DNA from: Bryum argenteum
Lineage: Eukaryota; Streptophyta; Bryopsida; Bryales; Bryaceae
Direction of reading: 5' to 3'
NCBI GenBank assembly: GCA_037043015.1
Contig: CM073322.1
Location: 19,417,601-19,481,600, forward strand
DNA length: 64,000 bases
The position numbers were made by a program, and so were the translations under genes. The notes beneath the pieces were generated by a model, which made no database searches, was not told the origin of the DNA, and saw only the letters and a list, made by a program, of their open reading frames with translations. Below are positions 23,601 to 31,928 of this stretch, piece after piece; the first letter of the stretch is position 1, and each line of letters begins with the position of its first letter.

Positions 23601-25250
23601 CCTGTCGAGGTGGGGCTTCCTCTTCTTCCTCTTCCTCGTCATCCTCGCTCTGGCCCTCCTCCTCCGCGGATTGGTCTCCACCCGCCTCAGCTATCTCCTC
23701 AGCCCTTCGTTGCTGGGCTCTTGTCCTCCGGATGAGGGGGACGACCTCTTCTTCTTCCTCCTCTTCCTCCTCTGCATTTGGCATGAACAGGAAGGGCATG
23801 GTTTGAGAAGTCCGGGTAGGATTCACCCGGTTACTTCCTCCTTCCTGGGTGGCCACCCGGGGTGCTGTGCTGGGTCCGGCTTGGCTGGGTCCCACCGCTC
23901 GGGCCTGTCGAGTGGCTGGTTCCGGTGACCCCTCCAGGTCGGTAGCCTGGACTTGCTCCATCTCCTCCCCGGACTCGGAAGAGGTTGGCCCCTGCGGATC
24001 TCCGGATGGGAGGTCGTGTTTCTCGTGCCAATAAAATATCTCCCGGTCGGTGAGGATGCCGTGCCGTTGGTAGAGATGGAAGATGTAGGGGGCCAGTGGG
24101 CACCCCTTCTGATTCCCGATCTTCATCACCTCTCGCTGCACCACCTCGCTGATGATGTGGTGCCACCCGACCTGCATCCGCCCATCGTAATTTCCCAAGA
24201 TAGCCTTCATCAGCTTCACGGTGCAGGTGGTCGGCTTGTCCGGGCTGAGTATGGGGAGAAGAAACCGGAGGGGGCGCGTCACCCGGGGTCCTCAGATCCT
24301 CCGGTTTGAATCCGTCCTTCTCCGTGGGCCCCTGCGAAACCGATTCCTCAATCCGTTGTCGCCCTTCTTCTTGATGTAGCCGATTGGGGAGTCCGGAAAT
24401 TTGTAAGTCGCCCTCAATGGCGGGGTCCCCGATTGTCCGTCTTCCCCTCGTGTGCGTCCACGCGTACATCTCGGGAAGCGGTGGGTGATCGTTTCTCGAT
24501 GATGGTCTGTCCGCCAAGTCCCACGGCATCGTGATGTCCCCGCGCACCCCATCCGAAGGAGGTCATCCTCGCCTCCGCTTGTGCGGTGGAAGCTCGGTAC
24601 ACTGCGGCTTCACCGACTTGAGGGGATCGGCATCCCCGGTCGCCACGGACCACCTCCCTCCTCTTCTTCGGATCGCTCCCAGTATCATGTAGTCGCCGAA
24701 CTCTTCTCTCCCTGCTTTCCCGGACTGATTCCGGTAGAAACCCTACTTCCCGAAACCCTAATCTCTCCAAACTCTGCTTTTCCAACACTCTCGGATCGCT
24801 GAGCTCTCAAAATTGCTCTATCTCTCAAAACGCGCGGACTGGAATGGCTGAGAATGGAGGCGGCGGCTCCTAATAACAACAAACCGAACTCTCCTTCCGA
24901 GACATCATCACCCAGCCGAGACATACACCGAAGTACCCGGTCATCATTGAGCCGCCGGTGATTATGTCGGCGCCCATGAGTTTTCCCGGCCCTTTCTCCG
25001 GTCGACCGGCGGCTCGGGTCATCAACCCGAGGAGAACCGCCATCCGGGCATCTCAGGGTATCAGCCGGGTATCAACCCGGCTATCCAGTAAGCTCTAAAA
25101 TCCCATAAGGTTAGCCGGAAGAATCTTAACACAAAATTACTACCTACGAACCGGTTTAAACAGGCCGGTTTTTATTCCTATTTGCTAAATCAGCTATTTT
25201 ACTCCTAATTAATTGCTAAAAACAAAAATATTGGAGAACAGGGTTCGACA
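20692..25250 (-). mobile_element. 4.56-kb nested insertion, TG...CA ends, 5-bp duplication
   Basis: The insert starts TGTCGTGAG and ends GGTTCGACA, giving TGTCG...CGACA ends. It is flanked by ACGAT at 20,687-20,691 and 25,251-25,255. Those features are typical of LTR retrotransposons. By eye, however, I find no long terminal repeats: the first ~200 bases do not recur near the other end. The duplication could be read as 8 bp (ACGATTGT) with different ends, but those show no inverted repeat. The interior is GC-rich and encodes broken minus-strand frames. It may be a non-autonomous or degenerate LTR derivative. Confidence 0.7.
23125..24282 (-). CDS. Putative plant retroelement protein (PF20167/Transposase_32-like), 385-codon frame
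   Basis: The N-terminal ~95 residues (RPLRFLLPILSPDK... to ILTDREIFYWHEKHDL) resemble the 'putative plant transposon protein' domain found in non-autonomous plant LTR elements. The rest is low-complexity and charged: long Glu runs (~170 and ~215), Pro-rich segments and Lys/Arg-rich patches (KRKAKKRKR). Related coding appears upstream in other frames (GDITMPWDLADRP... near 24,520; MSRLGDDVSEG with an ATG at 24,924). A coiled-coil-like stretch (EEVDRENEQL) follows downstream near 23,035 in another frame. The open frame begins without an ATG. The gene therefore looks frameshifted, or spliced in a way I cannot resolve. Family assignment is by resemblance only. Confidence 0.45.
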   Translation of the reverse strand: MTRPLRFLLPILSPDKPTTCTVKLMKAILGNYDGRMQVGWHHIISEVVQREVMKIGNQKGCPLAPYIFHLYQRHGILTDREIFYWHEKHDLPSGDPQGPTSSESGEEMEQVQATDLEGSPEPATRQARAVGPSQAGPSTAPRVATQEGGSNRVNPTRTSQTMPFLFMPNAEEEEEEEEEVVPLIRRTRAQQRRAEEIAEAGGDQSAEEEGQSEDDEEEEEEEAPPRQARPSRGVRRKDTTGFGRRRSPVRIPPPVVQEVPNEEVAAAEAIAEVPPPGQRPPGGRVPNLKRKAKKRKRSASPVAQPRAVEEERAPSPDPAPMQDPTRPIAEPIPGESPKTKRRCSLRRRRTPGEGHTSPTRVTERRIDPARPLQRSVAARVPHEDM

Positions 25251-28200
25251 ACGATTGTTTATTTTCTTTGGGCTAATATTGTAAAGGTGTCTGTATTTGG
25301 TTATGGCCTTTTTGATGGATTGACGAGTGTATTTCGTGGTAATGGCACGTGCTTTTTTGTTTGCGGACTTAGCTAAATCGGCTAGTGTGTTTAGCCAGAC
25401 TTGCTTAGTATCATCTGTTTGTGGAGGTGGTGGTATGTTTGTGAGCGTATGTTGTTGTGTAACTTGTATTATTGGATGTGTTCTCCAATTTTCATTGTTG
25501 TTAGCAATGTAAATTGTTTTGCGGGTTAGATGGTAAGTAGAGAGGTGTTTTTTCCATTCTTTTTGTGATTTTCGTGGTAGGAAGCCACCTTGAAGGTTGG
25601 TGTTTGGGGTAAGGGTAGGAATGAGGGGGGCGGTACATGTGGTGAGTAATGTTTTTGTGATGTTGTTTATGAGGTGGTCTAATTGCGCACAAGCATTGGA
25701 CCATTCTGTGGAGGTGAGTTGATCATGTTGTAGAGTTGTTGAGAGGCTGTTGATGGAGAGTGCATTTTGTTCGAAAAATGTAGTGATGAATGTGTTGAAG
25801 TTAGCTTGTGGGATGGGGTTGAGAATTCGCGCGGGTTTTGCAGCGAATATTGGTGGAGATCGTGCTATAAGTAGTTGTTGGGGGATATGAAGTGTTACTG
25901 GAGAGTGATCTGAGTTTAGTTCTTGAGTGTGGTTGGTGGTAGATGTGAAAAGATGGTGATTCGGGGAGTTTATGTAGTAACCGTCAATAAGACTTGTTTC
26001 GGTATAGTTGTGTCCGCCTTGTCTGGAGAATGGGCTGTTTGTGGGAATATAGGTGAGATTGAGACTATCAGTGAATGCACGCCATTGGATGTCTTCTTCT
26101 TGTGGTGTTGTATTGGTGTGTGCATTTCGTTTACCAGTGAGGGCGACGTCTCTATTAAAATCGCCACAAAGGATTTGGATATGGTTTTGATGTGTTTGTA
26201 TGTGTGTAAAGATTGATTGTTGAATGAGAGGGATCAAACCTATGTCTGTTGTGTGAGATGGCATATATAAATTAATGAGTAACCATGGTGTGAGGGGTTT
26301 GTTTTCTATGTGAATAATTTGAAGGTAGGGTGAAATGTTTGCCGGGGTTGGAATTTCGGTAATGTTTCCCGGAGAGGCATAATTTTGATGTATGAGGGTG
26401 AGAAGGCCTCCTCTAGCGGGGGTGTATGGCATTCGTTGTTGCATGCATCGAGTTAGCGCATGTGTGTTATTGAAAATGAGTTTATATTGTGATAGCATGC
26501 GTTGAATGTATTTTGTGGATTTATTGGCGGTGAGTTTTGTTTCTTGAATAGCTATTATTGCAGGAAAGGTTTGTGTAAGATGGTGAAGATTTGGCAGGGC
26601 GGTGTTGAGTGAGGCCGCGTTCCAGGTAATGATTTGAGTAGTATATTGAGTGGTGATGTGTGGATGAGGTTGTATGGAGGGTGCGCGTGGTAGTGGCGGG
26701 GGGTGGGAATATTCAGGAAGTTTTTCAGTGCATCTTAGTGCTTCTATTAGTAGTGTTTCCGGGAGGTATGGAAAAGTGTCTTTTATTGTTTGTATGGTTG
26801 CGATGTTTGCATGTTCTAGGATGTGAGTATAAAGTTGTTTATGGATGGTTTGTGTGGGTTTGATAATGTTTTGTTGAGTATCTAGAAAGTGTATGTATGG
26901 GTGTGGAGTATTTAGGTGTCTTGATGGGATATTTGGTAGTCGAGAGAGTTTATTGAGGAGAGATGTTGTCCAGTGTGGAATAGGATTGGATGTTATATGT
27001 TGTTCGCACATGATAAGTTGCGGTCCGATAGTGGTAATGAGAGCATATAGTAGGTTAGGTGGGGGAAATTGAGGGTGGTCGTGTATGTATCGTGTGAGGC
27101 ATGGATATCTCTGTATACTGTTTTGGTGGTCTGAATGTGTGATTTGAATGGTGGACGAGAATATTGTTGCTAGATGTTTATACTCGGGGTGTAGTATTAT
27201 AGTACTTGGGATAAAATAAGTTTGGTTGTGTCTTCTATGTAAAGCGGGATGGGAGCGTAGGACATTTGGCATAGGGCCAGGATTTGATTCTATGTCTCCA
27301 CAACATAAGAGAAATAGGTAGTTTGGAACAAAATATCGGGTGAAAGTTATAATTTTTGGTTTGCGGTAGTGAAGTTTTGTGTAAATTATGAAGGTAGTGG
27401 TGACCGTGTTGAACAAGTTTGGAAGTGGACATACTAGTGGGGATATGCATCCTTGTGTGGATTTGTATGTGTAATAATGTGGCGTTTGTGTAAAAAGAGT
27501 TTGTGAGTAAGTATAGGAGCATGTAAATGTTAAGGTGGGTTGTGAGGATTGTTTATGCATTGAATTCCAAGGATGTTGTGGTATTTTATGTATGAGGGTG
27601 AAAGTTGTAAAAATGTTGTTGCGGTTCATGCCTATTGGAAGTTTGTGGGTTTTTGGGATTGTATGTTGCGTATCTCTTAAGAATGTGTCCAATGTTGAAG
27701 TGAGTTCCTTGTAATCTAATGAGCTTTTCCATGTGGTTTGTTTCAAATTAAGGTGTGTTGTTTGTAGTGGTGTGGTGATGTATAGAGATGCGATTTGTGT
27801 GCGTGCATTTATATATTGTTTGGTAGTGTAAAGTTGTGGTAGGGGAAAGTTGTGGAAGGTATAAGTGTGATGTTTTCTTTGTTTGTTGTGTGAAGAGTTT
27901 CGGATTTTGTTTTTAGGCCGGATGAGTACGTATTGGAAATATGGGTGAGTTGTGTTGTTGTAGGTTATATGTGTTGATATAAAATAAGTATGCATATGAG
28001 AAGAGTATGAAAGGTGGTGATAGAAGTTTGTTGGTGTATGTATATGTCGAATGAATAGACTAGGTGAATTTGGTGGGTATGAAAGGGAGGTTTGGAAGGG
28101 GGTTTTGAGTACTAAGAGTTTTGTAGGGAATATCGACAAGAGTATGTGTGTATGAATGTGAATTTTTGGACGGATGGTCTGCCGGTTTGGTAAAACCAGT

Positions 28201-28577
28201 GCGTAGCTTTGATGTGACGTATGTACTGTTTCTAGAAGGCATAGAAGTTGAATGAGGATTGATTTTGTGGTGTAGTATGTGTGGTAGAAAGATTTAGGTT
28301 TTTGTAGATTAGAGAAATTTGTGTTTGATGGGGACTGAGATGCTTGAGGAAGGCCATGCGTAGTTAAAGATAATGTGGTTTTTCCGTTAGATTTAAACAA
28401 TGTGGTACATACTAGTACTTTACTAATATAATAACATTCTATATTATAGTAGAAATAATACAAACATGTAAAAATTAAAAGTAAAGTAATATAAGGCACA
28501 ATACTATAAATAAAAGTAAAGAAATACAAGGCAAAATTTATAAATATGGAGCTATAGTGATATGGTGTACTAATCAT
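25209..28577 (-). CDS. ORF2 5' part: 2A-like leader and AP-type endonuclease
   Basis: This is the N-terminal part of the LINE polyprotein, starting at ATG 28,577. Residues ~8-60 are strongly hydrophobic and may be membrane-associated. A 2A-like motif ends NPGP at ~432-435. Residues ~645-895 form an endonuclease/exonuclease/phosphatase (AP-type) domain: TWNAASLN, QETKL, GDFNRD (~804), a LIDGYY segment and SDHSPV (~890). It would nick target DNA to prime reverse transcription. The region is very rich in Thr, His, Pro, Ile and Asn because the sense strand is G-poor. Its ATG overlaps the ORF1 stop by 8 bases. The last ~15 codons (to TAA at 25,209) come from the inserted element, so this is a truncated form of the original 2,739-aa ORF2. 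Confidence 0.88.
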   Translation of the reverse strand: MISTPYHYSSIFINFALYFFTFIYSIVPYITLLLIFTCLYYFYYNIECYYISKVLVCTTLFKSNGKTTLSLTTHGLPQASQSPSNTNFSNLQKPKSFYHTYYTTKSILIQLLCLLETVHTSHQSYALVLPNRQTIRPKIHIHTHILLSIFPTKLLVLKTPFQTSLSYPPNSPSLFIRHIHTPTNFYHHLSYSSHMHTYFISTHITYNNTTHPYFQYVLIRPKNKIRNSSHNKQRKHHTYTFHNFPLPQLYTTKQYINARTQIASLYITTPLQTTHLNLKQTTWKSSLDYKELTSTLDTFLRDTQHTIPKTHKLPIGMNRNNIFTTFTLIHKIPQHPWNSMHKQSSQPTLTFTCSYTYSQTLFTQTPHYYTYKSTQGCISPLVCPLPNLFNTVTTTFIIYTKLHYRKPKIITFTRYFVPNYLFLLCCGDIESNPGPMPNVLRSHPALHRRHNQTYFIPSTIILHPEYKHLATIFSSTIQITHSDHQNSIQRYPCLTRYIHDHPQFPPPNLLYALITTIGPQLIMCEQHITSNPIPHWTTSLLNKLSRLPNIPSRHLNTPHPYIHFLDTQQNIIKPTQTIHKQLYTHILEHANIATIQTIKDTFPYLPETLLIEALRCTEKLPEYSHPPPLPRAPSIQPHPHITTQYTTQIITWNAASLNTALPNLHHLTQTFPAIIAIQETKLTANKSTKYIQRMLSQYKLIFNNTHALTRCMQQRMPYTPARGGLLTLIHQNYASPGNITEIPTPANISPYLQIIHIENKPLTPWLLINLYMPSHTTDIGLIPLIQQSIFTHIQTHQNHIQILCGDFNRDVALTGKRNAHTNTTPQEEDIQWRAFTDSLNLTYIPTNSPFSRQGGHNYTETSLIDGYYINSPNHHLFTSTTNHTQELNSDHSPVTLHIPQQLLIARSPPIFAAKPARILNPIPQANFNTFITTFFEQNALSINSLSTTLQHDQLTSTEWSNACAQLDHLINNITKTLLTTCTAPLIPTLTPNTNLQGGFLPRKSQKEWKKHLSTYHLTRKTIYIANNNENWRTHPIIQVTQQHTLTNIPPPPQTDDTKQVWLNTLADLAKSANKKARAITTKYTRQSIKKAITKYRHLYNISPKKINNRCRTLFSNIFVFSN
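27273..27311 (-). other. 2A-like ribosome-skipping motif
   Basis: The encoded residues LLCCGDIESNPGP match the 2A consensus D(V/I)ExNPGP and are preceded by a hydrophobic run (NYLFLL) as in known 2A sequences. Skipping would occur between the Gly and the final Pro, and the next residue is Met. It would release a ~434-residue N-terminal product from the endonuclease-RT polyprotein. 2A-like sequences are known in some other non-LTR retrotransposons. Activity here is untested. Confidence 0.8.
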
Positions 28578-31500
28578 ATCTAGTAGTGGCGTCCGGTAGT
28601 GTGGGTGGTGCTAGTGGACCATCGGCGGGTCCATTGTTTAGTGCCGAGAAAATTCCACCCATTTGGTCACTGTAGGCTCGAGAGGCAGAGGCTAATAGCT
28701 GTAGCTGGTGGACTATGTGGTTGTGGTGGGAAGCAGCTTGGGCGGCAGAAGCGTCTAATTTTTGTGTTGTGAGGTTGGAGAGTTCGACGCCTACTGAGGA
28801 GATGTGAGTACAAAGCCGTTGTTCAACTGCTTGGAGGGTGGATTCGAGTTGGTGGAGAGACGGTGCTGGAGGAGTTTCATTCTTGTATGCGGTGATGGCT
28901 TCGGCGATGACTTCACGTGTCGGACGGTTGTCTTGATCTCTTGCTTTGGCGATTGGGTTGGTACCTGCAAGGCTTTTTGTGTGGGGTGCAAAATCGATGA
29001 GTTTCCCAAGGCATGGGACTCCCTTTCGGTTGCACCAATGCGTATAGACTGCAGCGTTGAGGCAGCGAACTGTGGCCACACCATCATGTCTTCCCATTGC
29101 ATCTCCTTCTGCACGGTTATATGTAACTCCAAGTACATTTTTTGGAGATAGCATTTTGTAAATAGCAGCAGTAATTTGATTTTGTGAGTACTCTACTGGC
29201 AGTCCTCTAATGATTATGGAGGTTGTAAGGGCTTCTGGCGTGTTAGGATTTGATAACCTATCAGAGGAGGAGGAAGAGACATGTAAGCGATGTCCGGAGA
29301 GGAGAAGAGGGGTGTTGAGAAGATACTGTTTTGTAGATTCTGACGCAATGGTGATCTCCGCTGATTCCAATTGTTTGGTGCGCTTAGTTACACCAATAAA
29401 TTCCAGGTTAGCACCAGCAAGGTAGCCTAAACGTGTTAGTTCTCCCAAAAGTTGGCGAGAGGTGAAATGAGAGAGATAGGGGCTTGTAAGTTCGAGGCGT
29501 CTATTGGCGGCCGTAGAAGGGAAGTCAAAGCCTTTTTCTACTTTTCCTATGGCATAGTTAGAATCCTGGAGTTGCATAGTAAAGATACGCGTACCTTTGA
29601 GTAGTGCAAGACCATCTATGTTGGGGTTGAGCAAATCTACCTTCAAAAAGCCTAACCAGTTTTTTGTGTGTGGATGAAGAATGGCACTGACTGGTTCTCT
29701 AAATCTGTTAGCAAGGGGGATGCCCATGGTTTCAAACCTAGCCATGGCAGCAGCTTGGACCTCAGATTTTTTCATGTTACTGTAGTTAGAATCAAATCTG
29801 ATTACAATTTGGTGAGTGTGTGCTAGACCAGTATGAGTATCTATTTCTATGCCAAAAGGGATTTGTGTAAGATGGTAGAATTGTCCTGGAATACCGTCTG
29901 GTCTAACTGTTGGAAATAGTTGTTGAGGTACATGAGGGAATGAGTGTCGATAGGCAAGATACTCTAGTACTTCTGATTGGGGCATTCCTAACTCTGATAA
30001 GTTGTTAGTGCTATATCTAGTGAACTCAAGGAGACCTTGTTCTTTGTTGAGGACCTCGTGCACAGAGTATGTGAGCCAAAGATGGTGTGTGAAGTCAGTG
30101 TAAGTGGGGGGGTTTACCAGAGAAATTGGTGTTGGAGCGTCAGTAGGTGGAGACTTATTTGGGAGGCGTTGGGTTGGGATGTCCAGCAAGGGTCGCTCTT
30201 GGATTGACGTGGCCGTTGTACCGCTCGACATGTTCCGCATGCGTGGTGGCGACGTTTGTTGCTGGCTTGGCGGTCGGTGGGGGGTGGCCAGGAGAGAGGC
30301 AGCGTGGGTGAGGGTCACCGGTACGCCATTTGCTGAGGAGGTCACGAGGCTCGGGTCTGCGAGCGTATGCGGGGGCGGTGTGTTGTACGAAGAGGGGGAT
30401 CCACCTTCACCTTGTGAGTCGTCGGTGTCACCAGCCGCGCGACGTCTCTCAGAGTGGGATTTTGAGGAGGCAGATCGATGCTTCCGTATCTCCATTGCTG
30501 GTGTGGCTGCGTCGCGATTGTTCGTGGCTGGTGCGTTGATCGTGCTGGTGGGAGTGGATTCGAGCGCCAGGGCGTTGAGCTTGATCGAGAGCTTCTTCTT
30601 CTTGGATCCGGAGGACCCTGCTTTGAGAAGGCGGCTAGAGAGTGAATGTTGAGAGTCGCTGGATGTGCTGACCTTACGCATGGTCGATTTAACTCGTGCC
30701 ATTCTTCCTGCAAGACAGGAGGTTACGTTATTGTGGCAGCATTGGTGGGAGGAAGAATGCAATAGTGCGTGAAGAGAGAAGAAAAATGTGTAGTACCTGA
30801 TGTGCAAAGGCGTGTGATTCACTGCAAAACAATACTGGACGTTAGTTGAAGGGAGGCGAAAAAATCTCAGCACTATATTCAAGAGACATTGTCGAATGCG
30901 ATACCTGAGCAGATGGTGCGGCGGTATGAGATTTGGAGGCAAAATAAGCTTGGTGTTTATATGGGTGTGCGAGACTTGCGTTAGTGCTGTGGTTGTCAAT
31001 GTTTCGGTGTGAGGTTGATGGGTGGTGGGTGGGTACAGGGGGAGGTTCTGACCGATTTGTGTCTGGCAGGAAGGAGTTAAGTGCGGCTGCATTATCTCGA
31101 ACGTGGGGTGATCTAGTATGGTGGACGCGGAGTGTGTTCTATTTTTGGTGAGATGCTGATTGAAGAGGTTTGAGGGTGTCGGGGCCAGAGAAATCAAGTA
31201 TGGGCGGCGCTTATGGAAGTACAGGGATGCTAAGGTAGGGCGAAGAGGTAGGTTTTGGTGGGAAATCGTGATAGGAGGTGAAGCAATAAATGACAAATAT
31301 GGTGGGTGTCGAAATTTATGAGGTATTTTGCGTGATTGGTTGCATCTTCGGAGTCGGGTGGAAGATATTGCATTTGCCAGCCAACGAAGTGGAGTTGCGC
31401 ATCTCGAGGTTTGGGGTCCTGTTCTTGTCGTTTGTAGGTGATGTTCGCGACGTGCGGAGATGTGGCGACAAGGTTCGTGAAGGATGGCAGAGTGGCGTGC

Positions 31501-31776
31501 AGATTCGTTTAGGGTTTGCGAAGGCGGAGAGCTGAGGTTGGTGGGGTGCTGCAGTGACGGGAGGGCCGGCGGTGCGAGTCGCCCTCGGTGAGAGTTCGTG
31601 AGGGCGTCTGTGATGAGCGATACCCATACCGGCGTCGCGACTCCGAGGGATGCCGCTGCTGCTAAGGTATGTGATGTTGTTGCGAGAATTTGCGGTGCAA
31701 GTATGTAAGGTTGAAAGGCGGCACTCGGTGTTTGCATTTCTTTTGCAATAGCAGTGATGGGTTTACGTTTCGGCAT
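28570..31776 (-). CDS. LINE ORF1 (RNA-binding-like), up to 1,068 aa
   Basis: ORF1 proteins of LINEs bind element RNA. The first ATG in this frame inside the element is at 31,776 (MPKRKPITAIAKEM). A second candidate is ATG 30,702 (MARVKSTMRK, 710 aa), which precedes a basic Ser/Lys-rich region and may be the real start, because the sequence between the two looks less protein-like. Residues ~854-925 from the first start (TSIIIRGLPVEYSQNQI ... GKLIDFAPH) resemble an RRM fold, although I see no canonical RNP1. The C-terminal ~80 residues (LESTLQAVEQRL ... LQLLASAS) look like a coiled coil. No CCHC knuckles are present. The frame ends at TAG 28,570, overlapping ORF2's ATG in ATGATTAG. Confidence 0.75.
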   Translation of the reverse strand: MPKRKPITAIAKEMQTPSAAFQPYILAPQILATTSHTLAAAASLGVATPVWVSLITDALTNSHRGRLAPPALPSLQHPTNLSSPPSQTLNESARHSAILHEPCRHISARREHHLQTTRTGPQTSRCATPLRWLANAISSTRLRRCNQSRKIPHKFRHPPYLSFIASPPITISHQNLPLRPTLASLYFHKRRPYLISLAPTPSNLFNQHLTKNRTHSASTILDHPTFEIMQPHLTPSCQTQIGQNLPLYPPTTHQPHTETLTTTALTQVSHTHINTKLILPPNLIPPHHLLRYRIRQCLLNIVLRFFRLPSTNVQYCFAVNHTPLHIRYYTFFFSLHALLHSSSHQCCHNNVTSCLAGRMARVKSTMRKVSTSSDSQHSLSSRLLKAGSSGSKKKKLSIKLNALALESTPTSTINAPATNNRDAATPAMEIRKHRSASSKSHSERRRAAGDTDDSQGEGGSPSSYNTPPPHTLADPSLVTSSANGVPVTLTHAASLLATPHRPPSQQQTSPPRMRNMSSGTTATSIQERPLLDIPTQRLPNKSPPTDAPTPISLVNPPTYTDFTHHLWLTYSVHEVLNKEQGLLEFTRYSTNNLSELGMPQSEVLEYLAYRHSFPHVPQQLFPTVRPDGIPGQFYHLTQIPFGIEIDTHTGLAHTHQIVIRFDSNYSNMKKSEVQAAAMARFETMGIPLANRFREPVSAILHPHTKNWLGFLKVDLLNPNIDGLALLKGTRIFTMQLQDSNYAIGKVEKGFDFPSTAANRRLELTSPYLSHFTSRQLLGELTRLGYLAGANLEFIGVTKRTKQLESAEITIASESTKQYLLNTPLLLSGHRLHVSSSSSDRLSNPNTPEALTTSIIIRGLPVEYSQNQITAAIYKMLSPKNVLGVTYNRAEGDAMGRHDGVATVRCLNAAVYTHWCNRKGVPCLGKLIDFAPHTKSLAGTNPIAKARDQDNRPTREVIAEAITAYKNETPPAPSLHQLESTLQAVEQRLCTHISSVGVELSNLTTQKLDASAAQAASHHNHIVHQLQLLASASRAYSDQMGGIFSALNNGPADGPLAPPTLPDATTRYD

Positions 31777-31928
31777 GTCACCACCATCAGTATCTTGGGC
31801 TGTGAGGGTGCGCGGGGAGCAAGGTGGGGTACATAGGCGCAACTTCAAGATGTGCGGATTGCATTGGTGTTCAAATCGACAGGGAGCATTTTTTAGTGCA
31901 GAAGAGCTTAGTTCGATGTCACCAATCA

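Larger units (their letters stand above)
15195..31916 (-). mobile_element. Full-length Dualen-like non-LTR retrotransposon, interrupted
   Basis: A perfect 12-bp target-site duplication, TGTCACCAATCA, lies at 15,183-15,194 and 31,917-31,928, so both ends are known. The 3' end on the minus strand is a short TATC-repeat tail preceded by a stem-loop. From the 5' end the element carries ORF1, then an overlapping ORF2 with endonuclease, reverse transcriptase, RNase H, zinc finger and a putative second endonuclease, then a ~600-base 3' UTR. It totals 16,722 bp now. Without the 4,559-bp insert and one 5-bp duplication it would be 12,158 bp. Dualen (RandI) elements of green algae are the known group with both AP-type and restriction-like endonucleases; assignment here is by domain order, not by phylogeny. 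Confidence 0.88.

Noticed and set aside
23129..23806. 225-codon plus-strand frame with long Ser runs
   Set aside because: The Ser runs are the complement of the Glu runs in the minus-strand protein.
20687..25258. Reading the nested insert as a hAT element with an 8-bp duplication (ACGATTGT)
   Set aside because: With those boundaries the ends (CGTGAG and the complement of TTCGACA) show no inverted repeat, while the 5-bp reading gives TG...CA ends.
28804..30652. Plus-strand frames within LINE ORF1
   Set aside because: They are antisense shadows of the ORF1 coding strand and lack domains.
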